The notes under the pieces are model-generated. The model saw nothing but the letters and a program-made list of their open reading frames with translations. It was not told where the DNA came from and ran no database searches. Position numbers and translations under genes: made by a program. Positions 1 through 8,235 of a DNA stretch of 64,000 bases are shown in pieces. Position 1 is the stretch's first letter, and each line of letters starts with the position of its first letter. This stretch comes from Nocardioides luteus. GTDB lineage: Bacteria; Actinomycetota; Actinomycetes; Propionibacteriales; Nocardioidaceae. Where the stretch lies: NCBI RefSeq assembly GCF_014648595.1, contig NZ_BMRK01000010.1:112618-176617 (forward strand), read 5' to 3'.

Positions 1-73
1 TCTTCACCTTCGCGGCGGCAACGTCGCTCAAGTTGATGGAGTCGGCGCGGCGTTCGGTCGTCTGCTCGGTCAT
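1..73 (-). CDS. HesB/IscA-type iron-sulfur assembly protein, N-terminus only
   Basis: Only the first 24 codons are in the window; the gene runs off the left edge. The start is the ATG whose complement is at 71-73. The visible peptide begins MTEQTTERRADSINLSDVAA, which matches the N-terminus of actinobacterial HesB/IscA/ErpA-type A-type carriers. These deliver Fe-S clusters to apoproteins in the cytoplasm. The Cys ligands that define the family lie outside the window, so the call rests on N-terminal resemblance alone. It lies 64 bp downstream of the glycerate kinase gene on the same strand and could be co-transcribed with it. Confidence 0.6.
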   Translation of the reverse strand, partial: MTEQTTERRADSINLSDVAAAKVK

Positions 74-137
74 GTAGCTGGGCTCCCTGTGCGTGGGTGC
101 GGGTTGTGTCTCTGGGTCAATCGTCGCACATCCCCGG

Positions 138-1223
138 TTATTCCCGATGGTCGGCGGACCACGTCCGGGCGACCCTGGCGGCGACCTGGACCAGGGAGTC
201 GTACGCCTGGGCCATCGCCTGCTCCTCGCCGACGCTGTCGACGAGCGAGTAGGCGGCGTCGATGCCGAGGGTGCGCATCTCCCGCCCGCTCATGCTGACC
301 TTCCCCGCCAGCACGATGCAGGGTCGCAGCGCCTGCTCGGCCAGCCGGGCGACACCGGCGGGGACCTTCCCCGAGGCGCTCTGCGGGTCGAACGAGCCCT
401 CACCGGTGATGACCAGGTCCGCCCGGGAGGCCAGCTTCGGCAGGCCGAGCAGGTCGGCGACCACGTCGAAGCCCGCTCGCCGGGTGCCGCCGAGGAGCAG
501 CAGCGCGAACCCCATCCCGCCGGCGGCGCCCGCGCCCTTCTCGGTCGAGGTCGTACGCGACGTGGCGGCCGCGAGATCCTGCAGCGCACCGTCCCAGCGG
601 GGCATGGTCTCCTCGGTGAGCCCCTTCTGCTCACCGTAGACCTTGATCGCGCCGAAGAGCCCGGTCAGCGGGTTGTCGACGTCGCTGGCGATCACGATCT
701 CCGGCCCGAAGGGCTCGGGAAGGGCGACCTCGGTGATGCCTTCGAGGCCCGCGACGCCGGCGTCGAGCGGGCGGTCGGCGGTGGCTCCGAGCGCGGCGAG
801 CAGCCCCGCTCCCCCGTCGCTGGTGCCCGACCCGCCCAGACCGACCACGACCCTGCGCACCCCGGCGTCGCGGGCGGCGAGGAGCAGCTGCCCGACGCCG
901 TAGGAGGTCGCTCGCTCGGCACCCTCTCCGCGGGTCAGGTGCAGGCCGGCGGCCTGGGCCGACTCGATATAGGCGGTCTCGCCCTCGATCAGCAGCTGTG
1001 CGGTCGCGGGGTCGCCATGCGGTCCGCGGACCTCGAGCTCACGCAGGTCTCCGCCGAGCACCTCGTGGAGCAGCTCGAGGAAGCCCGGGCCGCCGTCGGC
1101 CATCGGCGCCAGGGAGAGCTCGTCGCCCGGCGCCGTGCGCTGCCACCCCTCCGCGATCGCGGCGGCCGCCTCAGCGGCGCTCAGCGTGCCTGCGTACTTG
1201 TCCGGGGCGATCAGCACTCGCAT
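138..1223 (-). CDS. Glycerate kinase (GarK/GlxK family)
   Basis: This 361-residue cytoplasmic kinase should phosphorylate D-glycerate to 2- or 3-phosphoglycerate, feeding the glyoxylate/glycerate route into glycolysis. The sequence shows the family hallmarks in order: an N-terminal APDKYAGTLSA segment, the PMADGGPGF loop (usually ADGGEGT in the family, so Glu is replaced by Pro here), the glycine-rich VGLGGSGTSDGGAG motif near the middle, and GEGSFDPQSASGK in the C-terminal third. The length is typical. The start is the ATG at 1223. The gene points away from the DUF695 gene, so 1224-1351 is a divergent promoter region. The family is clear; the product isomer (2-P versus 3-P) cannot be read from the sequence. 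Confidence 0.93.
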   Translation of the reverse strand: MRVLIAPDKYAGTLSAAEAAAAIAEGWQRTAPGDELSLAPMADGGPGFLELLHEVLGGDLRELEVRGPHGDPATAQLLIEGETAYIESAQAAGLHLTRGEGAERATSYGVGQLLLAARDAGVRRVVVGLGGSGTSDGGAGLLAALGATADRPLDAGVAGLEGITEVALPEPFGPEIVIASDVDNPLTGLFGAIKVYGEQKGLTEETMPRWDGALQDLAAATSRTTSTEKGAGAAGGMGFALLLLGGTRRAGFDVVADLLGLPKLASRADLVITGEGSFDPQSASGKVPAGVARLAEQALRPCIVLAGKVSMSGREMRTLGIDAAYSLVDSVGEEQAMAQAYDSLVQVAARVARTWSADHRE

Positions 1224-1275
1224 GGCCGCAACCTACCGGTGGTCCGCAGCGCCTGGTGTTCTGCGGGGCGTTCTG

Positions 1276-1293
1276 CAGTTGTTCTGACAACTG
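1276..1293. promoter_or_regulatory. Operator-like inverted repeat in a divergent promoter region
   Basis: CAGTTGT and ACAACTG form perfect 7-bp arms around a 4-base centre. GTTCTG occurs just before it at 1270-1275 and again inside it. The palindrome lies between the divergent glycerate kinase and DUF695 genes, 53-76 bp from the two start codons, where an operator would sit. No regulator gene is adjacent, so the binding protein is unknown. Confidence 0.35.
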
Positions 1294-1351
1294 TTCCGCA
1301 GGGTGGCTTCGCCTCGTAAAGATCCAGTATGCGTACCGTTAAGGTTGTTTC

Positions 1352-2398
1352 GTGAACTTTGGGCAGCGCGGGGGGCGCGACTCAGCAGCACGGCGGATCG
1401 ACAGGTTCTGGCGCTGGTGGGTATGCAAGGGGGCTCGGGCATGCACTGCCGCCCTGGACGCGGACGACCAGATGGCTCTGGTGTCTTTGCTGGCCCGACG
1501 GATCGACGCCATCCAGGCCGGCCTGAGCTGGGAGATCGGCCCCGGACCGCTGGGTGGCCGGCTCCTGGTGGTCTCGGCCGGCGGCAACCCCGACCACCGC
1601 GCGCTGGCGCGCCGCTGGCTGCTCTCCGCTCCCGAGCCCGACGGGATCTCACCCTGGGAGTTCAGCGACCAGCGCCCACCCGTCGACGACCCCGTCGGGG
1701 CGGAGCTGTCGCCGCCCGGTCGCGCCACGATCCGGCTGGCCGACGTGCTGGTCGGCGCCCGGCAGCGGGGTGCCCGCCTCGACGTCACCGTCTTCCACCC
1801 CGAGCTCTGCGGCCTCGACGAGGACACGCGGCTGCGGATCGCCTTCCACGCCCTCGACACCACGCTCGGCGAGTCCGACACCGAGCTGTGGATCGGTGAG
1901 GTCGAGGCCACGACCACCCCGCCGCGCGACGGTTTCGGCCTCGGTGATCTCGCCATCGCGGTGACGAACCTCCGCAAGGAGTACGTCGACGACGACGGCA
2001 ACCCGGCTTGGGTGCTGCTCCACGCCGACAGCCCGCAGGGACCGGTCGTGGCGAGCGCGATCGTGCCGCTCCACCCGGTCATCGCACCCAACCTGACCCA
2101 TCACGTCGGCATGCTGGTGCCCTACGTCGGCTTCGCCGAGCGGGGGCTCCCCTCGAGCGACGCGCTGTGCGAGCTGCGGCGGCTGGAGGACCGGCTGACC
2201 TCGACGCTCGGCGCCGACGGCCGGGTCGTGGCCCACGAGACCACCAACGGCGTACGCCTCCTGCATGCCTACATCGATCCGACCACCTCCGCGCCACAGC
2301 GGGTGGAGGAGGCGCTCTGCGGCTGGGCGCACGGCGACGTGATCACCCGCGTCGACACCGACCCGGCCTGGGAGGCCGTGCGCCCGCTGCGCGCCTGA
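1352..2398 (+). CDS. DUF695-domain protein of unknown function
   Basis: This is a 348-residue soluble protein without signal peptide or membrane segment. The N-terminal half has the pattern seen in actinobacterial proteins annotated with DUF695: a helix followed by LSWEIGPGPLGGRLLVVSAGG and a W-x-F segment. The C-terminal part, from about residue 285, ends with a block containing HAYIDP and DPAWEAV. That block resembles the DUF695 fold related to RraB-like regulators. No catalytic motif is visible and no function should be assigned. The start is GTG at 1352, preceded by an AAGG purine stretch. The GNAT gene follows 16 bp after the stop, so the two are probably co-transcribed. Confidence 0.7.
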   Translation: MNFGQRGGRDSAARRIDRFWRWWVCKGARACTAALDADDQMALVSLLARRIDAIQAGLSWEIGPGPLGGRLLVVSAGGNPDHRALARRWLLSAPEPDGISPWEFSDQRPPVDDPVGAELSPPGRATIRLADVLVGARQRGARLDVTVFHPELCGLDEDTRLRIAFHALDTTLGESDTELWIGEVEATTTPPRDGFGLGDLAIAVTNLRKEYVDDDGNPAWVLLHADSPQGPVVASAIVPLHPVIAPNLTHHVGMLVPYVGFAERGLPSSDALCELRRLEDRLTSTLGADGRVVAHETTNGVRLLHAYIDPTTSAPQRVEEALCGWAHGDVITRVDTDPAWEAVRPLRA

Positions 2399-2414
2399 GA
2401 TACGTTCACCGGCC

Positions 2415-3281
2415 ATGGAGATCCGGCCGATGCAGCCTGCGGACGTACCCCTCGCCCAGCAGCTCAGCGACGACGCCTTCTACGAGGCCGCCCTGCTGTC
2501 GCGACGGGAGTCGGACCCGCCCGCACAGCGGCGCCCGCCGGCGCGAGCCGCCAGCTGGATCACCCGCACCATGGAGTTCCTCGCCACCGACGCGCAGGGG
2601 TGCGTCGCGGCACACGACTCCGAGGGCCTGGCCGGCTTCGCGATCTCGGTCCGACGTGAGGACGTGCTGTGGATCCTGTGCACCTTCGCGGTCCGCCCGG
2701 GGCTCCAGGGCAAGGGACTGGGCAAGCGCCTGCTGGAGGCGTCGGCGGCGTACGGCTCCGACTGCCCCCGCTGGATGCTCTCGGCCAGCGATGATCCGAA
2801 GGCCCTGCGCCGCTATCGGCTGGCCGGGTTCGACCTGCACCCCCAGCTCATGCTCCACGGCGAGGTCAGCCGATCTTCGCTGGTCGCGGTCGAGGAGGTT
2901 CGCGAGGGCACCTCCGCCGACCGCGAGCTCCTCGACGCCGTCGACCGCAGGCTCCGCGGGGCGGCCCACGGGCGCGATCACGATTCGCTGGCCCGGATGG
3001 GCACGCTCATCGTCGACACCCACGACCGGGGCTACGCCTACGCCCACTCCACCGGGCCGACGCTCCTCGCCGCCCTGGACGAGGAGACGGCGACCAGGCT
3101 GCTGTGGGAGTGCCTCGCTCGCACCGAGGGTGCGGCCCAGGTGGGCCACGTGACCAGCGCCAACCAGTGGGCCCTCGACGTGGGCCTGGCGGCCGGGCTG
3201 AGCCTCGGCGTCGAGGGTCATCTCGGCGTACGCGGCATGGCTCCCCCGGCGCCCTACCTGCACAACGGCGCCCTGCTGTAG
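2415..3281 (+). CDS. GNAT-family N-acetyltransferase
   Basis: This is a 288-residue protein with an N-terminal GNAT domain. It begins MEIRPMQPADVPLA, the usual first strand and helix of the fold. Motif A, which binds acetyl-CoA, appears as VRPGLQGKGLGKRLLEA at about residues 95-111, with the expected Q-x-x-G-x-G core. The remaining 150 residues are long for a single GNAT domain and may form a second, degenerate GNAT-like fold. The substrate cannot be predicted. It follows the DUF695 gene by 16 bp on the same strand and precedes nadA by 58 bp, but nadA appears to have its own promoter. Confidence 0.85.
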   Translation: MEIRPMQPADVPLAQQLSDDAFYEAALLSRRESDPPAQRRPPARAASWITRTMEFLATDAQGCVAAHDSEGLAGFAISVRREDVLWILCTFAVRPGLQGKGLGKRLLEASAAYGSDCPRWMLSASDDPKALRRYRLAGFDLHPQLMLHGEVSRSSLVAVEEVREGTSADRELLDAVDRRLRGAAHGRDHDSLARMGTLIVDTHDRGYAYAHSTGPTLLAALDEETATRLLWECLARTEGAAQVGHVTSANQWALDVGLAAGLSLGVEGHLGVRGMAPPAPYLHNGALL

Positions 3282-3326
3282 ACCGCGATGTGACCCACGC
3301 CACCGAGACGTGGAAGCCGTCACATG

Positions 3327-3344
3327 TATTATCGTCATCATGAC
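3327..3344 (+). promoter_or_regulatory. Probable nadA promoter (extended -10) with a start-codon palindrome
   Basis: TGTATTAT ends at 3332, so TATTAT at 3327-3332 is a good extended -10 box. It lies only 7 bases before the ATG at 3340, which predicts a leaderless mRNA starting at or next to the ATG. GTCAT-C-ATGAC at 3334-3344 is a perfect palindrome spanning the start codon, so a bound repressor would block initiation. NAD synthesis genes in actinobacteria are often controlled by NrtR-type repressors. Whether this palindrome is such a site is inference. Confidence 0.5.
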
Positions 3345-4512
3345 GACTGTCGACCTCCCGCTGCTCCCCCTCGGGCGTGGCGTTGACCTGAACTCCGAGC
3401 GTGGCGTCGATTGCCCCGGTGACCTGCCGGCGGCCTCCGACCCCGACCTGGTGAAGCGTGCGCTGGCCGCCAAGGAGAAGCTCGGCGAGAAGGTGTTCGT
3501 CCTCGGCCACCACTACCAGCGCGACGAGGTCATCCAGTTCGCCGACGTGACCGGCGACTCCTTCAAGCTCGCCCGCGACGCGGCGGCTCGGCCGGACGCG
3601 GAGTACATCGTCTTCTGCGGCGTGCACTTCATGGCGGAGTCGGCCGACATCCTGACCGGGCCCTCGCAGGCGGTCATCCTGCCCGACCTGGCGGCCGGCT
3701 GCTCGATGGCCGACATGGCCCGGCTGGGCCAGGTGGAGAAGGCCTGGGAAGCCCTCTCCGAGGCCGGTGTCGCCGAGCAGGTCGTGCCGGTGACCTACAT
3801 GAACTCCTCGGCCGACATCAAGGCCTTCTGCGGCCGTCACGACGGCGTCGTGTGCACCTCCTCCAACGCGCAGGCCGTGCTGGAGTGGGCGTTCGAGCAG
3901 AAGTCGGACGCCAAGGTGCTCTTCTTCCCCGACCAGCACCTCGGCCGCAACACCGCCGTCCTCAAGCTCGGCATGGAGCTGGGCGACTGCGTGGTCTGGG
4001 ACCCGCTGAAGCCCGGCGGCGGCGTCACCCCGGAGGAGCTCCGGGCCGCGAAGATGATCCTGTGGAAGGGGCACTGCTCGGTCCACGGCCGCTTCTCCCC
4101 CGACACCATCGACGAGCTGCGCGCCGAGATCCCGGACGTACAGATCCTCGTCCACCCCGAGTGCCAGCACGAGGTGGTTCTCAAGGCCGACCTGGTCGGC
4201 TCGACCGAGTTCATCATCTCGACCATCGAGGCCGCTCCTGCCGGTTCGGCCTGGGCGATCGGCACCGAGCTCAACCTGGTCAAGCGCCTCGCCGCCGCCC
4301 ACCCGGACAAGCGGATCGTCTTCCTCGACCGCACGGTCTGCTACTGCTCGACGATGAACCGCATCGACCTCCCCCACTTCGTCTGGGCCCTCGAGGCCCT
4401 GGTCGAGGGCCAGGTCGTCAACCGCATCGAGGTCGACGCCGACACCGAGCACTACGCCAAGCTCGCCCTCCAGCGCATGCTCGACCTCCCGGGCAAGACC
4501 GAGAAGGACTGA
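3340..4512 (+). CDS. nadA: Quinolinate synthase A
   Basis: This 390-residue protein condenses iminoaspartate with dihydroxyacetone phosphate to make quinolinate for de novo NAD synthesis. It uses a [4Fe-4S] cluster. The sequence has the NadA hallmarks: the GHHYQRDEV segment near residue 55, the cluster Cys in FCGVHFMAES, a segment with DQHLGRNT and GHCSVHGRF, PECQHEV, and the C-terminal Cys region RTVCYCSTMNRID. I chose the ATG at 3340 rather than the upstream in-frame ATG at 3310, because the family N-terminus starts near MTTVDLPLLP and a -10 box lies between the two. nadB and nadC are not next to it. It is convergent with the histidine kinase gene and shares its terminator hairpin. Confidence 0.96.
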   Translation: MTTVDLPLLPLGRGVDLNSERGVDCPGDLPAASDPDLVKRALAAKEKLGEKVFVLGHHYQRDEVIQFADVTGDSFKLARDAAARPDAEYIVFCGVHFMAESADILTGPSQAVILPDLAAGCSMADMARLGQVEKAWEALSEAGVAEQVVPVTYMNSSADIKAFCGRHDGVVCTSSNAQAVLEWAFEQKSDAKVLFFPDQHLGRNTAVLKLGMELGDCVVWDPLKPGGGVTPEELRAAKMILWKGHCSVHGRFSPDTIDELRAEIPDVQILVHPECQHEVVLKADLVGSTEFIISTIEAAPAGSAWAIGTELNLVKRLAAAHPDKRIVFLDRTVCYCSTMNRIDLPHFVWALEALVEGQVVNRIEVDADTEHYAKLALQRMLDLPGKTEKD

Positions 4513-4541
4513 CCCCCTCCCGCGGTCTCGGATGGGGTCAG
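4509..4541. terminator. Bidirectional hairpin between nadA and the histidine kinase gene
   Basis: CTGACCCC (4509-4516) pairs with GGGGTCAG (4534-4541), an 8-bp stem with a 17-base loop. The arms contain the stop codons of both convergent genes. There is no T-tract, as is usual in high-GC actinobacteria, so termination efficiency is uncertain. Confidence 0.5.
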
Positions 4542-5950
4542 CGGGCGGGGAGGCGTACGGCGATGGTGGTGTCGCCGGGGACGCTGGCGAGGCTCACGGT
4601 GCCGCCGTGGGCGGTCACCACGGCGTGCACGATGGCGAGACCGAGGCCGGCGCCGCCGTCGCGCTGACGGGCCTCGTCGGCCCGGGTGAAGCGCTCGAAG
4701 GCGCGCGGTACGAGATCCGGCGGGAACCCGGGGCCGTCGTCGTGGACGTCGAACCCGTCAGGGCGTACGCGGACCGTGACCGTGGTGCCGGCCGGCGTGT
4801 GCCGGCGCTCGTTGGTGAGCAGGTTGCTGATCACCTCGTGGAGGCGCTGGGCGTCGCCGGTGACGGTCACCTCGGCGTCCCCGGACTCGCCGTCCGCGGG
4901 CAGCTCGAGGCGCCAGGTGTGCGAGGGGGCGACGACGCGGGCGTCGTCGACGGCCTCCAGGAGCAGCCGGGTCAGGTCGACCGGCTCGCGCGCCAGGGGT
5001 CGGCCCTGGTCGAGGCGGGCGAGCAGGAGCAGGTCCTCCACCAGCGCGGTCATCCGCAGCGACTCCTCCTCGACCTTGCCCAGCGCCATCGGCACCGCCT
5101 CGGCGCGCTGCTGGGCCAGCTCGGTGTAGCCACGGATCGTCGTCAGCGGGGTGCGCAGCTCGTGGGATGCGTCCGCGACGAACTGGCGCACCTGCTGCTC
5201 GGTGCGGTGACGCTCGGCCAGCGAGGTGTCCACGTGGTCGAGCAGCGCGTTGAGGGCCGCGCCGACCTGCCCGACCTCGGTGTCCTCGTCGGTGAGACGC
5301 TCGGGGACGCGTTCGGTCACCGAGACCTCGCCGGAGGAGAGCGGCAGGGCGGCCACGGTGTGGGCGGTGGCAGCGACCTCGCGCAGCGGGCTGAGCTGGC
5401 GGCGTACGACGACGTAGCCCGCGCCTGCGGCCGCCAGCACCCCGAGCAGGGTCAGCAGCGTCTCCCAGAAGACCAGGCTGGCGATGGTGTCGTCGACCTC
5501 GTCGGTCGAGCGGCCGGTGACGACGACCGCGGACCGACCGCTGCGCGGGTCGAAGACGGCCTGAGCGATCACCCGGAACGTGCCGTGCTCGGGCAGATCG
5601 GCGTCGTGGGGGCGGGCGTCGACGTCCACCTCGCGCAGCACCTCCAGGTCGGCGGTGGAAAGCTTCTCGACCTCGTCGGGGTCGAGGTCGCCGAACGTGC
5701 CCCGGGCCTCGCCGTCCTGCGGGAGCTCGGCGTAGACCGAGCCGGGCGCCAGGTTCAGGCGAAAGCCGGGACCCGCAACGCCGCGGGCCATGTCGCGTAC
5801 GTCCCGGTCGAGCCGGTCCATCAGCGTCTCACGCAGCGCGATGGTGGCGAAGGTGCCGATCATCAGCGAGACGGCCAGCACCAGCGCGACGGCGGTGATC
5901 ACCAGCCGCGAGCCGAGCGGCGCGACCAGCCGCCTCAGTCGGCTGGTCAC
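4538..5950 (-). CDS. Two-component sensor histidine kinase
   Basis: This is a 470-residue membrane kinase of the OmpR-partner type. A first membrane helix (about residues 14-36, RLVITAVALVLAVSLMIG) is followed by an extracytoplasmic sensor of about 130 residues and a second helix (about 160-180). Then come HAMP, a HisKA dimerisation helix with the phospho-acceptor in DASHELRTPLTT (His263), and a HATPase domain with a degenerate N-box, DDGPGFPP and GAGLGLAIV. The GTG start at 5950 overlaps the response-regulator stop by 4 bases, so the pair is translationally coupled. It resembles TcrY/TrcS-type kinases. The signal is unknown. Confidence 0.93.
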   Translation of the reverse strand: MTSRLRRLVAPLGSRLVITAVALVLAVSLMIGTFATIALRETLMDRLDRDVRDMARGVAGPGFRLNLAPGSVYAELPQDGEARGTFGDLDPDEVEKLSTADLEVLREVDVDARPHDADLPEHGTFRVIAQAVFDPRSGRSAVVVTGRSTDEVDDTIASLVFWETLLTLLGVLAAAGAGYVVVRRQLSPLREVAATAHTVAALPLSSGEVSVTERVPERLTDEDTEVGQVGAALNALLDHVDTSLAERHRTEQQVRQFVADASHELRTPLTTIRGYTELAQQRAEAVPMALGKVEEESLRMTALVEDLLLLARLDQGRPLAREPVDLTRLLLEAVDDARVVAPSHTWRLELPADGESGDAEVTVTGDAQRLHEVISNLLTNERRHTPAGTTVTVRVRPDGFDVHDDGPGFPPDLVPRAFERFTRADEARQRDGGAGLGLAIVHAVVTAHGGTVSLASVPGDTTIAVRLPAR

Positions 5951-6669
5951 TCCGCGGCCTTCAGCACGTAGCCCGCGCCCCGCATGGTGTGGATCATCGG
6001 TGACCGGCCGGCGTCGATCTTCTTGCGAAGGTAGGAGATGTAGAGCTCGACGACGTTGGCCTGGCCGCCGAAGTCGTAGGACCAGACCCGGTCGAGGATC
6101 TGGGCCTTCGACAGCACCCGGCGCGGGTTGCGCATCAGAAAGCGCAGCAGCTCGAACTCGGTCGCGGTCAGGGTGACCTCCTCCCCCGCCCGGTGGACCT
6201 CCCGGGAGTCCTCGTCCATCGTCAGGTCGCCGACCCGGATCACCGAGTGCTCCTCGACCCGGGTGGCACCTGCCCGCCGCATCAGCCCGCGGAGCCGGGC
6301 CACCAGCTCCTCGAGCGAGAACGGCTTGATCACGTAGTCGTCGCCGCCCGCGGTCAACCCGGCCACCCGGTCCTCGACCGCGTCCTTCGCGGTGAGGAAG
6401 CAGACCGGCACCGACGGCTGGGAGCTGCGTACGCGGCGGAGCACCTCCAGACCGTCGAAGTCGGGCAGCATCCAGTCGAGCACGATCGCGTCCGGCGCGA
6501 TCTCCTTCGCCGCTCCGACAGCAGCCGAGCCCGAGTGGGCCACGGTGATCTCCCAGCCCTCGAACCGCAGCGCCATCGCGATCAGCTCGGCGATGTTGAC
6601 CTCGTCGTCGACCACGAGCACCCGCAGCGGCGAGCCGTCGTGGCGGGTCAGGTCCCGTGCAGCAGTCAT
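5947..6669 (-). CDS. OmpR-family response regulator
   Basis: This 240-residue DNA-binding regulator is partnered with the overlapping histidine kinase. The receiver domain has the acidic pair in VVDDE (residues 19-23), the phospho-acceptor Asp65 in VLDWMLP, and the conserved Lys in DDYVIKPFS. The winged-helix Trans_reg_C domain fills the C-terminal half (LTATEFELLRFLMRNP, then YISYLRKKID and RGAGYVL). I chose the ATG at 6669 because the receiver fold starts about 15 residues later and a GGAG sequence lies just upstream. Three phased CACAG repeats upstream suggest autoregulation. Confidence 0.94.
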   Translation of the reverse strand: MTAARDLTRHDGSPLRVLVVDDEVNIAELIAMALRFEGWEITVAHSGSAAVGAAKEIAPDAIVLDWMLPDFDGLEVLRRVRSSQPSVPVCFLTAKDAVEDRVAGLTAGGDDYVIKPFSLEELVARLRGLMRRAGATRVEEHSVIRVGDLTMDEDSREVHRAGEEVTLTATEFELLRFLMRNPRRVLSKAQILDRVWSYDFGGQANVVELYISYLRKKIDAGRSPMIHTMRGAGYVLKAAE

Positions 6670-6686
6670 GGCTCCATCATGGAGCC
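6670..6686 (-). promoter_or_regulatory. Hairpin over the ribosome-binding site of the response regulator
   Basis: GGCTCCA and TGGAGCC form a perfect 7-bp stem with a TCA/TGA loop immediately before the ATG. The strand-sense arm adjoining the start carries the only GGAG, so folding would hide the ribosome-binding site. It could also act as the terminator of the upstream Psp operon, which ends at 6726. Confidence 0.35.
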
Positions 6687-6691
6687 GGTTG

Positions 6692-6718
6692 CTGTGCGTG
6701 ACCTGTGAGGTCTCTGTG
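6692..6718 (-). promoter_or_regulatory. Triple 11-bp phased direct repeat, probable autoregulatory site
   Basis: CTGTG occurs at 6692, 6703 and 6714 (CACAG on the gene strand), exactly 11 bp apart. OmpR-family regulators bind as head-to-tail dimers to direct repeats of one helical turn. This array starts 22 bp upstream of a gene for such a regulator and is therefore a strong candidate for its own operator. Confidence 0.5.
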
Positions 6719-6725
6719 GCGCGTC

Positions 6726-7313
6726 TCAGAGCCCGGGGGCACCCCACACGGCCAGCCAGCGGGAGAGGTCCTTCTCGACCGGGAGGTCGCCCTCGATCGC
6801 GGTGCGGACGTTGATCTCGAGGAGGTTGTCGCGCTGCTGCGGGCCGGTCGGGGCGAAGGGGTAGAAGGTGCCCTGCTTGTAGAGGTAGATCAGGCCGACG
6901 CTGCGGCCGTCGGCGCCCTTGAAGCCGATCAGCGAGCAGAGCAGTCCGGGGCCGTAGCCGTTCATCTCCAGCGTGGTGTTGACGGCGTGCAGGTCGGTGA
7001 CCAGGCCGGTGATGTCGGGGTTGGCCGGGTCGAGCGGCTCGTGGTCGACGCTGAGCCAGGTGAAGCCGAACTCGTCGACGCTGGTGGTCACCGTCGGCGC
7101 ACCTGCAGAGGCGCCGAGCAGCTCCACGACGTCCCGCTGGGTGCCGGCGAAGCCCGCTCCGGCCGCGGCCCGGTAGCAGACCGCGCCGTCTCCGGTCGGG
7201 ACCAGCCCGAGCGAGGTCTGCATGGTGATCGCGGCGGTCGGCACCGCGAACAGCGCGTCGAGATTGGCCTGCTTCGGTCGCGTACGACCTGTGATGACGT
7301 CCCAGAAACCCAC
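6726..7313 (-). CDS. PspA-associated protein PspAB
   Basis: This is a 195-residue protein with no membrane segment, beginning MGFWDVITGRTRPKQANLDA. That sequence is characteristic of the PspAB family, found in actinobacterial and archaeal Psp operons with PspA, PspAA and HtpX. No enzymatic motif is visible and the molecular role is not established. The context implies a part in the membrane-stress response. It is the last gene of the operon, 9 bp after htpX, and uses a GTG start at 7313. Confidence 0.85.
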   Translation of the reverse strand: MGFWDVITGRTRPKQANLDALFAVPTAAITMQTSLGLVPTGDGAVCYRAAAGAGFAGTQRDVVELLGASAGAPTVTTSVDEFGFTWLSVDHEPLDPANPDITGLVTDLHAVNTTLEMNGYGPGLLCSLIGFKGADGRSVGLIYLYKQGTFYPFAPTGPQQRDNLLEINVRTAIEGDLPVEKDLSRWLAVWGAPGL

Positions 7314-7322
7314 GCAGCGACC

Positions 7323-8231
7323 CTACTGGGTCGGTCGGCCGAGCTCGGCCTCGATCCGGGCGAGCTGCTCCAGTCGCTGCTCCAGCGAGGGGTGCGTCGA
7401 GGTGAGCGTACGCAGCGACTGGCCGCTGACCGCCGGGGCGATGAAGAAGGCGTTCAGCGTCTGTGCGGAGCGCAGGTCGCGGCTCGGGATCGCGGAGATC
7501 TCGCCGGTGATCTTCTGCAGCGCGCTGGCCAGCGCGCCCGGCTTCATGGTCAGCTGCGCGCCGGCGCGGTCGGCGGCCAGCTCGCGGTAGCGCGAGAGCA
7601 TCCGCAGCAGCAGCCAGGAGACGGCGTAGACGACCAGGGAGACCACCAGGACGACCAGCCACACCGGAAGACCGTTGTTGTTGTCGCGACGGCCGCCGCC
7701 GGCGTAGGCGCCGTACTGGGAGCCGCGGCTGAGCATCCCGGCGATGATGCCGGCCGAGGAGGCGACCGTCATCACCAGCACGTCGCGGTGGGCGACGTGG
7801 GAGAGCTCGTGAGCGATCACGCCCTCGAGCTCCTCCGCGGTCAGCCGCTGCATGATGCCGGTGGTGACCACCACCACCGCCCGCTTCGGCGAGCGGCCGG
7901 TGGCGAAGGCGTTCGGCATGTCGGTGTAGGCGATGCCGACCCGCGGCTTCGGCATGTCGGCCAGCGTGCAGAGCCGGTCGATCATCGCGTGCAGCTCGGG
8001 CGCCTCCTGCGGCGTCACCTCGCGCGCGCCCATGGCGCGCATCGCGAGGCTGTCGGAGGCGTACCACTGCCACCAGGCGATGCCGAGCCCCACGATGGCG
8101 ATGATCGGCGCCCACTGGGCGGGCAGGACGAACATCAGCGCCACGATCAGCCCGACGAACAGCGCCCCGAGCAGGAACATCACGGAGGTCATCCGGGCGG
8201 TCAGCCCGGCATCACCTTGGAAGCGGGACAT
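7323..8231 (-). CDS. htpX: M48-family zinc metalloprotease, HtpX type
   Basis: This is a 302-residue integral membrane protease that degrades misfolded membrane proteins. Two N-terminal helices (about residues 14-36 and 40-56) precede a catalytic domain with the zinc motif HELSH (His141, Glu142, His145). A third Glu lies downstream after a further membrane pair (about 155-180 and 195-215), in YRELAADRAGA. GVAYTDMPNAFATG before the active site is typical of the family. It lies 4 bp after PspAA and 9 bp before PspAB, so it belongs to the Psp operon, as in other actinobacteria. Confidence 0.93.
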   Translation of the reverse strand: MSRFQGDAGLTARMTSVMFLLGALFVGLIVALMFVLPAQWAPIIAIVGLGIAWWQWYASDSLAMRAMGAREVTPQEAPELHAMIDRLCTLADMPKPRVGIAYTDMPNAFATGRSPKRAVVVVTTGIMQRLTAEELEGVIAHELSHVAHRDVLVMTVASSAGIIAGMLSRGSQYGAYAGGGRRDNNNGLPVWLVVLVVSLVVYAVSWLLLRMLSRYRELAADRAGAQLTMKPGALASALQKITGEISAIPSRDLRSAQTLNAFFIAPAVSGQSLRTLTSTHPSLEQRLEQLARIEAELGRPTQ

Positions 8232-8235
8232 CGTC

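Noticed and set aside
6670-8115. N-terminal extension of the response-regulator frame
   Set aside because: The extension is Arg/Ala-rich and lies in a wrong frame through htpX and pspAB. The receiver domain begins just after 6669.
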